A DNA stretch of 22,952 bases. Origin: Bog-159 sp035308525. GTDB lineage: Bacteria > Acidobacteriota > Terriglobia > Bryobacterales > Bryobacteraceae. A model generated the notes under the pieces. That model was not told where the DNA came from. It searched no databases and saw only the letters and a list, made by a program, of their open reading frames with translations. Of this stretch, positions 7,265 through 14,510 are shown piece after piece. The DNA is taken from positions 1 to 22,952 of the forward strand of contig DATGGM010000050.1 of NCBI GenBank assembly GCA_035308525.1, read 5' to 3'. The position numbers and the translations under genes are program-made. How positions within the stretch are numbered: the stretch's first letter is position 1; each line of letters opens with the position of its first letter.

Positions 7265-9202
7265 ATGGATTTCTTCTCGGGTGATCTCTGTCCGGAGATG
7301 CCCACCGGTTGGCGATGCGCCACTCTTGCCTCTCTCATGTCGCTGCTGGAGAAGATCCCCGCCGTGGTGTGGGCGACCGATCTGGAGCCCAGGTTCACCG
7401 CGCTAACCGGTGCGGGATTACAGGCTTCCGGCGTCATCGCGCGGGATTTTAAAGACCAGCCCATCGATACGCTTTTCCCGGGTACGCAGTCCAAAGTGAG
7501 CGCCCTAGAAGCGCATAGGATCGCCCTTCAGGGAGGCGTCTGCTCTTTCGACGCGGCCCTGAACGGGCGCGATTACGTGGTTCACGTGCAGCCGTTGCGG
7601 GGCTCCGAGGGTCTGATCATCGGTGTGCTGGGTGTCGCGCTGGACGACACCGAACGGCTGGTGACGCAGCGCGCCGCGCAGGTTTCCGAAGAGAATTACC
7701 GGACCCTGCTGGATGAGGCTCCGTACGCCATCTGCCGGGCCACCGAAAGCGGTCAGATGCTCCAGGTGAATCGGGCAATGTCGGACATGTTGGGATATGT
7801 CCCGGGCGCGGAGGGCGATCTGCTGGCGCGCGACCTGCCCTTGGTCTTCGATTCCACGGATGCATTTTACACCTTTCGCACGGATCTGTTGAAGCGAGGC
7901 ACGATTCAGGGAACCGACTGTACGTGGATCACGCAGGGCGGGCAGCGGGTGCATGTCCGGATCGGCGGGCGCGCAGTCCGCGATGGCGCCGGAAGATTGG
8001 TTTACATCGATATCCTCGCCGAAAACGTGACGGAACGTAAAGAACTGGAGGCCCGGCTTGGCCAGGCCCAGAAAATGCAGGCGATCGGACAACTGGCCGG
8101 GGGCGTCGCGCATGATTTCAATAATCTGCTCACCGTTATCCTGGGGCAGGCCGAGGGGCTTCTCGAAGGACCTCTTAGCGCCGACCAGCGGAGCCGTTTG
8201 CAGGATGTCCAACAAGCTGCTACCAGGGCCTCGGCCCTTACCCGGCAGTTGCTGGCCTTCAGCCGCCGGCAGATCCTGCAGCCGCAACTGTTGAACGTCA
8301 ACACCCTGATCACACAAATGAGCGGTCTGCTTGGCCGGCTCATACGGGAGAACATCGAGCTGACCTTCGTCCCCGGAACGGATGTCGGTTTCATCAGGGC
8401 GGATCCCAACCAGATCGAACAGGTCGTCATGAACCTGACTGTCAACGCGCAAGATGCGCTGGCGCAGGGAGGCAAGATCTCGATCGAGACCGCTCGCGTG
8501 CGCATCGACTCCACCAACGGCCAGAACTCCCCGTCGGAGCCGGGAGACTACGTGCGCATTATCGTTCGCGATACCGGCGAGGGAATGGATCGCGAAACTC
8601 AGGCTCACGTTTTCGAACCCTTCTTCACGACTAAGAAGGTGGGGGAGGGATCCGGATTGGGGCTGGCCACTTCATACGGGATCGTCAAGCAGAGCGGTGG
8701 ACAGATTCAGTTGGAAAGCGAACCCGGCAAAGGAACGGTTTTCAGCGTCTTCCTGCCGCGCGTGGCCGACAGTCACCAACCGGTTGCGGAACCCTTAACT
8801 GCGACGGCGCATCCCCCGCCGACGGGACGCGAAACGGTGCTGGTGGCCGAGGACGAAGCTGGTGTGAGAGAGCTGGTCACGACACAGTTACGCCGCCTGG
8901 GGTACAAGGTGCTGGCGGCAGCCAGCGGCGAGGAGGCTCTGGGAATTGCGCGGGCGCATACCGGAACCATCGACTTGCTGCTCAGTGATGTCGTGATGCC
9001 GAAGATGGGGGGACGTGAACTGGCGCTGGAGTTACAGAAAATACGGCCCGGGCTTCACGTCATGTTTGTCTCGGGCTACGCCGGCCAGACCACCGAACAG
9101 GCGCTGAAGGGGTCGGGCGCCTGCATTCTGGGGAAACCATTTTCCCTGAAAGAACTGGCAACCACGGTGCGCATCGCGCTGGAAAGCGGCGTGCAAACTT
9201 AG
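7265..9202 (+). CDS. Soluble hybrid histidine kinase (PAS-PAS-HisKA-HATPase-receiver)
   Basis: A protein of 645 residues with no transmembrane segment, so it senses in the cytoplasm or through a partner. A PAS-like segment covers about 25-130 and a clearer PAS about 142-258 (ENYRTLLDEAPYAICRA). The dimerisation/phosphoacceptor helix has His283 in GGVAHDFNNLLT. The ATPase domain shows the N box (NLTVNAQDAL, 390-399), DTGEGMD (436-442) and GEGSGLGLAT (460-469). A C-terminal receiver (about 523-640) has the acidic pair ED near 529-530, phosphoacceptor Asp575 in LLLSDVVMP, and Lys624. It is 13 bp downstream of the solute-binding protein and presumably cotranscribed. The nearby sigma-54 activator has no receiver, so the phosphate relay partner is elsewhere or unorthodox. 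The upstream in-frame extension to 7175 lies within the previous gene and is not used. Confidence 0.9.
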   Translation: MDFFSGDLCPEMPTGWRCATLASLMSLLEKIPAVVWATDLEPRFTALTGAGLQASGVIARDFKDQPIDTLFPGTQSKVSALEAHRIALQGGVCSFDAALNGRDYVVHVQPLRGSEGLIIGVLGVALDDTERLVTQRAAQVSEENYRTLLDEAPYAICRATESGQMLQVNRAMSDMLGYVPGAEGDLLARDLPLVFDSTDAFYTFRTDLLKRGTIQGTDCTWITQGGQRVHVRIGGRAVRDGAGRLVYIDILAENVTERKELEARLGQAQKMQAIGQLAGGVAHDFNNLLTVILGQAEGLLEGPLSADQRSRLQDVQQAATRASALTRQLLAFSRRQILQPQLLNVNTLITQMSGLLGRLIRENIELTFVPGTDVGFIRADPNQIEQVVMNLTVNAQDALAQGGKISIETARVRIDSTNGQNSPSEPGDYVRIIVRDTGEGMDRETQAHVFEPFFTTKKVGEGSGLGLATSYGIVKQSGGQIQLESEPGKGTVFSVFLPRVADSHQPVAEPLTATAHPPPTGRETVLVAEDEAGVRELVTTQLRRLGYKVLAAASGEEALGIARAHTGTIDLLLSDVVMPKMGGRELALELQKIRPGLHVMFVSGYAGQTTEQALKGSGACILGKPFSLKELATTVRIALESGVQT

Positions 9203-9462
9203 GGAGTCAGATCCGCGGCCGGTACGATCCGGGTGAACGGGATGCGGGCCCGTTCGTTGGCCTCGCGCACGTGTTCCGGGTTGGACGCTTCAAACAGACA
9301 CATGCACGTGCCTTCACCCGGCACAAAGGTGGATCGGATGTAGCGCACATCGCGGCCTTCGGCCGTCAGCTCTTTACCTACCTGGATGGCCCTCTTCTGA
9401 GCGGCCGCGAGGTCTTCCATGGAGACCCCCGGCAGGTTTCGTTCGACCAGATAAACTGCCAT
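9199..9462 (-). CDS. DUF4242 (SCO4226-like) small protein
   Basis: An 87-residue protein starting MAVYLVERNLPGVSMEDL and containing the pattern STFVPGEGTCMCLFEA. This fits the DUF4242 family, one Streptomyces member of which (SCO4226) is described as nickel-binding. Metal binding here is inference only. The ATG at 9462 is chosen because an AGGAGAGGG Shine-Dalgarno lies just ahead of it; the frame is open further upstream but without such a site. Its stop overlaps the stop of the convergent hybrid kinase by 4 bp. It diverges from the mmsA-like gene across 113 bp. Confidence 0.72.
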   Translation of the reverse strand: MAVYLVERNLPGVSMEDLAAAQKRAIQVGKELTAEGRDVRYIRSTFVPGEGTCMCLFEASNPEHVREANERARIPFTRIVPAADLTP

Positions 9463-9575
9463 AGCATCCCTCTCCTGAGATTTGATTGTCGCATTGCCGG
9501 GTGGCCCAGGTCCAGTGGATCTGCGCGAAAGGCAGCCGGCGTTGTACGATGATGCGAAGGGCATTCGAGGGAATC

Positions 9576-11039
9576 ATGACCGCTACCGAAACCGCAGTTC
9601 GTACCGTCAAGTTCTACACCAACGGCAACTGGGAAGAGCCGCAGGGCTGCGCGCTTCACCCGATCACCAATCCGGCGACGGGGCAGGTCATCGCACAAGT
9701 GCCCTACGCCACAGCGGACGACGTGGACCGTGCCGCGCGCGCCGCCCATGCGGCTTTTCTGAAGTGGCGGGAGGTGCCCGTAGTCGAGCGCGTACAGGTT
9801 TTCTACCGTTACAAGGATCTGCTGGAGAAGCACACCCCCGAAATTGCCCGCATTCTCTCCTCGGAAAACGGCAAGACCCTGGAAGATTCCCTCGGCAGCG
9901 TGCGCCGCGGTATCCAGATGGTCGAAGTGGCCTGCGGCATGCCCAGCCTCATGATGGGCCAGTCGCTCGAAAATGTCTCCCGAGGCATCGATTGCCAGAG
10001 CATCCGCCAGCCTGTAGGCGTGTGCGCGGGCATCACGCCCTTCAATTTCCCCGCCATGGTGCCCATGTGGATGTTTCCCTTCGCCATCGCTTGCGGCAAC
10101 ACCTTCATCCTGAAGCCCTCCGAGAAAGTGCCGCTTACGCCCACGCGCACCGCTGAACTGCTGCACGATGCCGGTCTGCCGGCGGGCGTCTACAATTTGC
10201 TGCACGGCGGCCGCGAAGCGGTGGACGCGCTGCTGGCCCACCCGCTGGTGCGCGCCATCTCGTTCGTGGGTTCCAGCCCGGTGGCCAAGTACGTCTACCA
10301 GACCGCCGCCGCGCACGGCAAGCGCGTGCAGGCGCTGGGCGGAGCTAAGAACCACCTGGTGGTGATGCCGGATGCGGATATCCCGAAGAGCGTCGAGGCC
10401 ATCATGGGTTCGGCATTCGGCGCGGCGGGCGAGCGCTGTCTGGCCGGCAGCGTCCTGGTAGCGGTGAGCGAATCCGCCCCGCTCCTGGAAGCGCTGCTTC
10501 ACAAGGTGCGCGGCCTGCGCGTCGGCGACGGAGCCGAGCCGGGCATCGAGATGGGACCGCTGGTCACCGCCGAACACCGCGCGCGCGTGCTGGGCTACAT
10601 CGAAAAAGGCGTGGCCGAAGGTGCGCAATTGCTGGTCGACGGGCGCGAGCGCGCGGCAGACCACGACGGCGGCTTCTTTGTGGGTCCCACGGTCTTCGAT
10701 GGCGTGCAGCCCGGCATGACCATAGCCCGCGAGGAAATCTTCGGCCCGGTGCTGAGCGTAATTCACGTTAAGGATCTGGACGAAGCCATCCGCCTGGTGA
10801 ACAGGTCGGCGTTCGGAAATACTACGTCGATCTTCACGTCCGACGGCAAATCCGCGCGCGAATACGCTTCCCGCGTCGAAGTCGGAATGGTGGGGGTGAA
10901 CATCGGAGTCGCCGCGCCCATGGCGTTCTTCCCGTTCTCCGGCTGGAAGAACTCCTTCTACGGTGACCTGCACGCGCACGGCCGCGACGCCATCGCGTTC
11001 TACACCGACCAGAAGGTTATCATGAGCCGCTGGTTCTGA
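9576..11039 (+). CDS. mmsA: CoA-acylating methylmalonate-semialdehyde dehydrogenase
   Basis: An NAD-dependent aldehyde dehydrogenase of 487 residues that converts methylmalonate semialdehyde (or malonate semialdehyde) plus CoA to propionyl-CoA (or acetyl-CoA) in valine, thymine or inositol catabolism. The catalytic cysteine is Cys288 in GERCLAG. The segment GGAKNH (255-260) has Asn259 where ordinary, non-acylating aldehyde dehydrogenases carry the general-base Glu; this marks the MMSDH subfamily. NAD-binding text such as TPFNFPAMVPMWMFP (154-168) also fits. The ATG at 9576 follows GAGG with a five-base gap. No other valine or inositol genes adjoin it. The 113 bp upstream are shared with the divergent DUF4242 gene. 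The IolA-type malonate-semialdehyde role is an alternative that sequence alone cannot exclude. Confidence 0.93.
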   Translation: MTATETAVRTVKFYTNGNWEEPQGCALHPITNPATGQVIAQVPYATADDVDRAARAAHAAFLKWREVPVVERVQVFYRYKDLLEKHTPEIARILSSENGKTLEDSLGSVRRGIQMVEVACGMPSLMMGQSLENVSRGIDCQSIRQPVGVCAGITPFNFPAMVPMWMFPFAIACGNTFILKPSEKVPLTPTRTAELLHDAGLPAGVYNLLHGGREAVDALLAHPLVRAISFVGSSPVAKYVYQTAAAHGKRVQALGGAKNHLVVMPDADIPKSVEAIMGSAFGAAGERCLAGSVLVAVSESAPLLEALLHKVRGLRVGDGAEPGIEMGPLVTAEHRARVLGYIEKGVAEGAQLLVDGRERAADHDGGFFVGPTVFDGVQPGMTIAREEIFGPVLSVIHVKDLDEAIRLVNRSAFGNTTSIFTSDGKSAREYASRVEVGMVGVNIGVAAPMAFFPFSGWKNSFYGDLHAHGRDAIAFYTDQKVIMSRWF

Positions 11040-11047
11040 GCCGGCCC

Positions 11048-12166
11048 ATGTCCGGCCTGGCAGCCATCCTCGGCGCAATCATTCTCGTCATCATCCTGTG
11101 GGACGGCTTCGAGGTGATCGTCCTGCCTCGCCGGGTGGCCCGGCGTGTGCGCCTCAGCCGGATCTTTTATCTCTCCACCTGGGCGGTGTGGCGGTGGCTG
11201 GCAATGCGAGTCCACACCAACAGACGCCGCGAGCGTTATCTCAGTTTCTACGGGCCGCTCTCTCTGCTGTTCCTCGTCGTGGTATGGGCCATCGGAATGA
11301 TCGCGGCATTTGCCATGGTGCAGTGGTCCGTGGGGCCGCCCGGGATGGGGTTTCTCGAGAGCCTCTACCTCAGCGGCACCACGTTCATCACCTTGGGCAT
11401 GGGCGTTCCCCACACGCGCCTGGCGCGCGCCGTGCTCGTGCTGGAAGCGGGCGTCGGGTTCGGTTTTCTGGCGATGGTCATCAGCTATCTGCCGGTGCTG
11501 TACCAGTCGTTCGCCAAACGGGAGACCAATATCCTGCTGCTGGACGCGCGCGCGGGATCGCCGCCCACCGTCGCCGAGTTGTTCCGGCGCTACGCCAAGG
11601 GCCACGGCCTGGCGGCCATCGATCCGCTGCTCCAGGAGTGGGAGATCTGGTCGGCCGATCTGCTGGAAACGTATATCTCGTACCCGGTGCTGGCGTACTT
11701 CCGCTCGCAGCACGACAACCAGTCGTGGCTAGCCGCGCTGACCACCATCCTGGACGTGTGCGCGGTGGTCATCGCCGGTATCGATGGGCTGACCCCCTGG
11801 CAGGCCCGCCTCACATTCGCCATGGCGCGCCACACCGTGGTGGACCTGGCGCAGATTGTAAATGCGCCGCCCCGGTCCCCGGTAGCCGATCGCCTTCCCC
11901 CAACGGCACTGGCGGAGTTCAAGGCCGGACTGGCGGCGGCTGGAGTGGCGCCCAACAACCCCGCGGAGTTCGATGCCAAGCTCGCCGAGTTGCGGCGCAT
12001 GTACGAGCCTTATGTTTTCGCGCTGTCGCAGCGATTCCTGCTGAATCCGGCCACCTGGATGCGCGTCTCCAAGACCTTCGACAACTGGCGCACCAGCGCC
12101 TGGGAACACAGTTCCAGCGGCCTGCCGCAATCGCTGTTCGACGATGGCGGCGACGTACATACTTGA
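11048..12166 (+). CDS. Two-TM ion-channel-like membrane protein with atypical selectivity filter
   Basis: A 372-residue membrane protein starting 8 bp after the mmsA stop, so probably cotranscribed. Hydrophobic helices are visible at about 3-25, 68-92 and 127-152. Between the last two is a pore-loop-like segment, SGTTFITLGMG (109-119), placed as in two-TM potassium channels (Ion_trans_2). The filter reads TLGMG rather than the canonical TVGYG. The C-terminal ~215 residues are soluble-looking and helical and contain no RCK nucleotide-binding motif that I recognise. Family assignment rests on topology plus pore position. Conduction and ion specificity are unknown. Confidence 0.68.
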   Translation: MSGLAAILGAIILVIILWDGFEVIVLPRRVARRVRLSRIFYLSTWAVWRWLAMRVHTNRRRERYLSFYGPLSLLFLVVVWAIGMIAAFAMVQWSVGPPGMGFLESLYLSGTTFITLGMGVPHTRLARAVLVLEAGVGFGFLAMVISYLPVLYQSFAKRETNILLLDARAGSPPTVAELFRRYAKGHGLAAIDPLLQEWEIWSADLLETYISYPVLAYFRSQHDNQSWLAALTTILDVCAVVIAGIDGLTPWQARLTFAMARHTVVDLAQIVNAPPRSPVADRLPPTALAEFKAGLAAAGVAPNNPAEFDAKLAELRRMYEPYVFALSQRFLLNPATWMRVSKTFDNWRTSAWEHSSSGLPQSLFDDGGDVHT

Positions 12167-12190
12167 TAAGAAAGCCGCGGGAATTCATAT

Positions 12191-12218
12191 TTGACAAATT
12201 CCGCGCACGCGCTATTAT
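12191..12218 (+). promoter_or_regulatory. Sigma-70 promoter of purC operon
   Basis: A perfect -35 TTGACA (12191-12196) is separated by 16 bp from a -10 TATTAT (12213-12218, one mismatch to consensus). Transcription would begin near 12225. That rules out the in-frame TTG at 12219 as a start codon and supports the GTG at 12255. The resulting leader of about 30 nt is too short for a riboswitch. Confidence 0.78.
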
Positions 12219-12254
12219 TTGATTTACTCCCCCGATAGCGATCCCGGAAAACCC

Positions 12255-13148
12255 GTGACACTCGAAACCGTTATCCTCAATACCGATCTGCCCGGCGTCA
12301 CCAAACACGCGCAAGGCAAAGTGCGCGACGTGTATCGCGTGGACGGACAATTGCTCATCGTCGCCACCGACCGCATCTCGGCATTCGACTACATCCTGCC
12401 CACCGGCATCCCCGATAAGGGGAAGGTGCTGACGCAGCTCTCCATCTTCTGGTTCGATTTCCTGCGGCCCGTGACGGCCACCCATTTCCTGACCGCCAAC
12501 ATGGACGAGTATCCGGCTGCGCTGCGGCCGTTTCGCGCCCAGCTCGAAGGCCGCTCCATGCTCGTGAAGCGCGCGCAAATGGTAGAGATCGAGTGCGTGG
12601 CGCGCGGCTACCTGGCAGGCTCCGGATGGAAGGAGTACCAGGCGCATGGCACCGTCTGCGGCATTCCGCTGCCCGCCGGCCTGCGCGAAAGCGATCGCCT
12701 GCCGGCGCCCATCTTCACGCCTTCCACCAAGGCGACGTCCGGCCACGATGAGAACATTTCGTTCGACGCCATGTGCTCGGTGGTGGGCGCGGACCTGGGC
12801 GCCCGCCTGCGCGATCTCACGCTGCGCATCTATTCGAGCGCCGCGGCTTACGCCGAAACCAAGGGCGTCATCATCGCCGACACCAAGTTCGAATTCGGTT
12901 TCGTGGACGGCGAGCTGGTGCTGGGCGATGAGGTGCTCACGCCGGATTCGTCGCGCTTCTGGCCCGCGGAGACTTACCGGCCGGGCGGCCCGCAATTCTC
13001 CTACGACAAGCAGTACGTGCGCGATTATCTGGAATCTATCCGCTGGGACAAAAAGCCGCCCGCGCCGCCATTGCCCGATGAAGTGGCCGGCAAGACCAGC
13101 GAGAAATACCGGCAGGCCTACCGGGTGCTCACGGGCAAGCCGTTATGA
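12255..13148 (+). CDS. purC: Phosphoribosylaminoimidazole-succinocarboxamide synthase (SAICAR synthase)
   Basis: A 297-residue cytosolic ligase of de novo purine synthesis that joins CAIR and aspartate using ATP. Family text includes GKVRDVYRVDGQLLIVATDR, SAFDYILPTGIPDKGKVLTQLS, the ECVARGYLAGSGWKEYQ block, STKATSGHDENISF and ADTKFEFGF, ending in DSSRFWP and the YDKQYVRDYLE block. The length suits the longer (Ade1-like) form. The start is a GTG preceded by GGAAAA and located downstream of the predicted transcription start. The stop overlaps the next gene by 4 bp. purC followed by a CvpA-family gene recalls the long-known purine/cvpA link in other bacteria, although there the partner is usually purF. 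Confidence 0.95.
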   Translation: MTLETVILNTDLPGVTKHAQGKVRDVYRVDGQLLIVATDRISAFDYILPTGIPDKGKVLTQLSIFWFDFLRPVTATHFLTANMDEYPAALRPFRAQLEGRSMLVKRAQMVEIECVARGYLAGSGWKEYQAHGTVCGIPLPAGLRESDRLPAPIFTPSTKATSGHDENISFDAMCSVVGADLGARLRDLTLRIYSSAAAYAETKGVIIADTKFEFGFVDGELVLGDEVLTPDSSRFWPAETYRPGGPQFSYDKQYVRDYLESIRWDKKPPAPPLPDEVAGKTSEKYRQAYRVLTGKPL

Positions 13149-13717
13149 ACTGGCTGGACATCGTATTGCTGATCGTGTTGGTGTTGTCGGTGGTCACCAG
13201 TTTCTCCACCGGTCTGGCGCGCGAAGTGGTGGGGCTGGTTTCGATGATCGCCGCCCTGGTGCTGGCCATCTGGTTCTACGGCACCGCTGGTTCGTTGATG
13301 CTGCCGTTTGTCAGCTCGCCGGGAGTGGCGCATTTTTGCGGATTCCTGATTGTGTTCTTCGGCGTGCTGATCCTGGGTGGCATCGTCGGCCGGTTGTTGG
13401 GACGCATGATGAAAGCCGTGGGCTTATCGTTCTTCGATCGGCTGCTGGGTGCGGGTTTCGGCCTGGTGCGCGGGTTGCTGATCTCGATCTCCGTGGTGCT
13501 GGCGCTGCTGGCGTTCACGCCAGGCAAGTCTCCGCCGGATGCCGTCGTGCATTCCAGGGTGGCGCCGTACGTGATCGACGCCGCGCGCGTGTTCGCCGCC
13601 ATGGCGCCGCGCGAGTTGAAAGACGGGTTCCGCAAGAGTTACGGCCAAGTGAAAACGATTTGGGGCAACGCGCTGAAAAAGGGCATTCGGGAACTGCCGG
13701 ATGCGGGGAAGGCATGA
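13145..13717 (+). CDS. CvpA family membrane protein
   Basis: A 190-residue inner-membrane protein with four hydrophobic helices (about 3-22, 28-48, 62-82 and 103-124). It starts MNWLDIVLLIVLVLSVVTSF and contains GLAREVVGLVS and FFDRLLGAGFGLVRGLL, the conserved CvpA (colicin V production) pattern. The biochemical role of the family is poorly defined. The C-terminal ~65 residues are soluble. It overlaps purC by 4 bp (ATGA) and precedes the Fis-like gene by one base, so the three form one operon. Confidence 0.87.
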   Translation: MNWLDIVLLIVLVLSVVTSFSTGLAREVVGLVSMIAALVLAIWFYGTAGSLMLPFVSSPGVAHFCGFLIVFFGVLILGGIVGRLLGRMMKAVGLSFFDRLLGAGFGLVRGLLISISVVLALLAFTPGKSPPDAVVHSRVAPYVIDAARVFAAMAPRELKDGFRKSYGQVKTIWGNALKKGIRELPDAGKA

Positions 13718-13718
13718 G

Positions 13719-13985
13719 ATGAAGGAGAAATTCGAAGCGCTGGTGGAGCATCTGGTCGGCAACGGGTTCTTTCTCGAAGAGGTGGTCGAACTTCTCGAGC
13801 GGACCCTGATCGAGAGGACCCTCGAGCGCACCGGCGGAAACCGCTCCGCCGCCAGCAAACTGCTGGGCATTCACCGCAATACCCTGCAGCGCAAGATGGC
13901 CGAGTACCACTTGGGAGCCCGCAAAGCCAGGCGCAAGCCCGTACGGAGAGAAGCGCGCGCGCGGCGCAAAATCGCCACGGCGTAA
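13719..13985 (+). CDS. Small Fis-type helix-turn-helix protein
   Basis: An 88-residue protein. A helical N-terminus leads to a Fis/NtrC-type helix-turn-helix at about 36-64, including TGGNRSAASKLLGIHRNTLQ. A strongly basic tail (about 65-88, many Arg and Lys) could give further nonspecific DNA contact. The ATG at 13719 has GGGAAGG about seven bases upstream; an upstream in-frame ATG at 13701 would overlap cvpA and lacks such a site. It is like a free-standing sigma-54-activator DNA-binding domain without the ATPase. The motif ERTL is repeated at about 27-37, ahead of the helix-turn-helix. Its targets are unknown. Confidence 0.8.
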   Translation: MKEKFEALVEHLVGNGFFLEEVVELLERTLIERTLERTGGNRSAASKLLGIHRNTLQRKMAEYHLGARKARRKPVRREARARRKIATA

Positions 13986-13998
13986 GACGGAATCGGAG

Positions 13999-14394
13999 CT
14001 ACCGGCGCGACCAGATTGCCAGGGTATACTTCCCGCCGCCCATCAGCAGCAGCGCCACGCCGATCAGCAACTGTGCGAGGGCATATTCGTAGCCGCCCTT
14101 ACCGATATCGAAGCCGTGTGGCAGGTGCACCAGATAAATGGCGCCCAGCATGACGACGATGACGCACGCCGCTCCCACGCGAGTCAGGATGCCCGTCAGA
14201 ATCGCCAGCCCCCCGAAGAACTGCGCTATCCCTACCAGGTAACCCACGGCAGCCGGCATGTGCAGGAACGCTGCGAACGGTCGCGGACCCGGGCCGCCGA
14301 AGACGCCGAACAGAATCGCGCTACCGTGATAAAGGAAAGCCGCGGCACTGGCGATTCTCAGGGCGAGAAGCGCCAGGTCGATGCGTGAAACCAT
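13999..14394 (-). CDS. DoxX family membrane protein
   Basis: A 131-residue protein with four predicted helices. It reads RIASAAAFLYHGSAILFG, then AAVGYLVGIAQFFGGLAILTG and a C-terminal EYALAQLLIGVALLLMGGGKY, the pattern of DoxX/DoxD-like proteins. Some family members take part in thiosulfate:quinone oxidoreductases or oxidative-stress complexes; most are uncharacterised. A start two codons upstream (GTG) is possible in frame but sits too close to the Shine-Dalgarno. It is convergent with the Fis-like gene, with 13 bp between their stops and no visible terminator hairpin. Confidence 0.85.
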   Translation of the reverse strand: MVSRIDLALLALRIASAAAFLYHGSAILFGVFGGPGPRPFAAFLHMPAAVGYLVGIAQFFGGLAILTGILTRVGAACVIVVMLGAIYLVHLPHGFDIGKGGYEYALAQLLIGVALLLMGGGKYTLAIWSRR

Positions 14395-14401
14395 CCGCAC
14401 G

Positions 14402-14408
14402 TCCTCCT
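14402..14408 (-). promoter_or_regulatory. Shine-Dalgarno that fixes the DoxX start
   Basis: On the minus strand this reads AGGAGGA. It lies seven bases before the ATG at 14394 but only one base before the alternative GTG at 14400, so the ATG is the start. Confidence 0.75.
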
Positions 14409-14441
14409 GGTAGTCTCAGTCTAACAGCACTTCACACCCGA

Positions 14442-14471
14442 TTGCTCCGCGCACCCGCCGGGGCGTATAAT
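14442..14471 (+). promoter_or_regulatory. Putative sigma-70 promoter of the amidohydrolase operon
   Basis: A perfect TATAAT (14466-14471) is 18 bp downstream of a weaker -35, TTGCTC (14442-14447). Transcription would start near 14478, giving a leader of about 33 nt with GAGG (14499-14502) eight bases before the ATG at 14511. Confidence 0.6.
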
Positions 14472-14510
14472 CCGTGAGCACACCAGATTCCGAATAACGA
14501 GGCTAATACC

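Noticed and set aside
9378..11078. 566-codon minus-strand frame opposite mmsA
   Set aside because: It is the antisense of a clear aldehyde dehydrogenase with catalytic Cys. The translation has no recognisable domain and is His/Gly/Arg biased.
12167..12254. Riboswitch or purine regulatory leader before purC
   Set aside because: The predicted leader is only about 30 nt and no aptamer-like pairing is visible.
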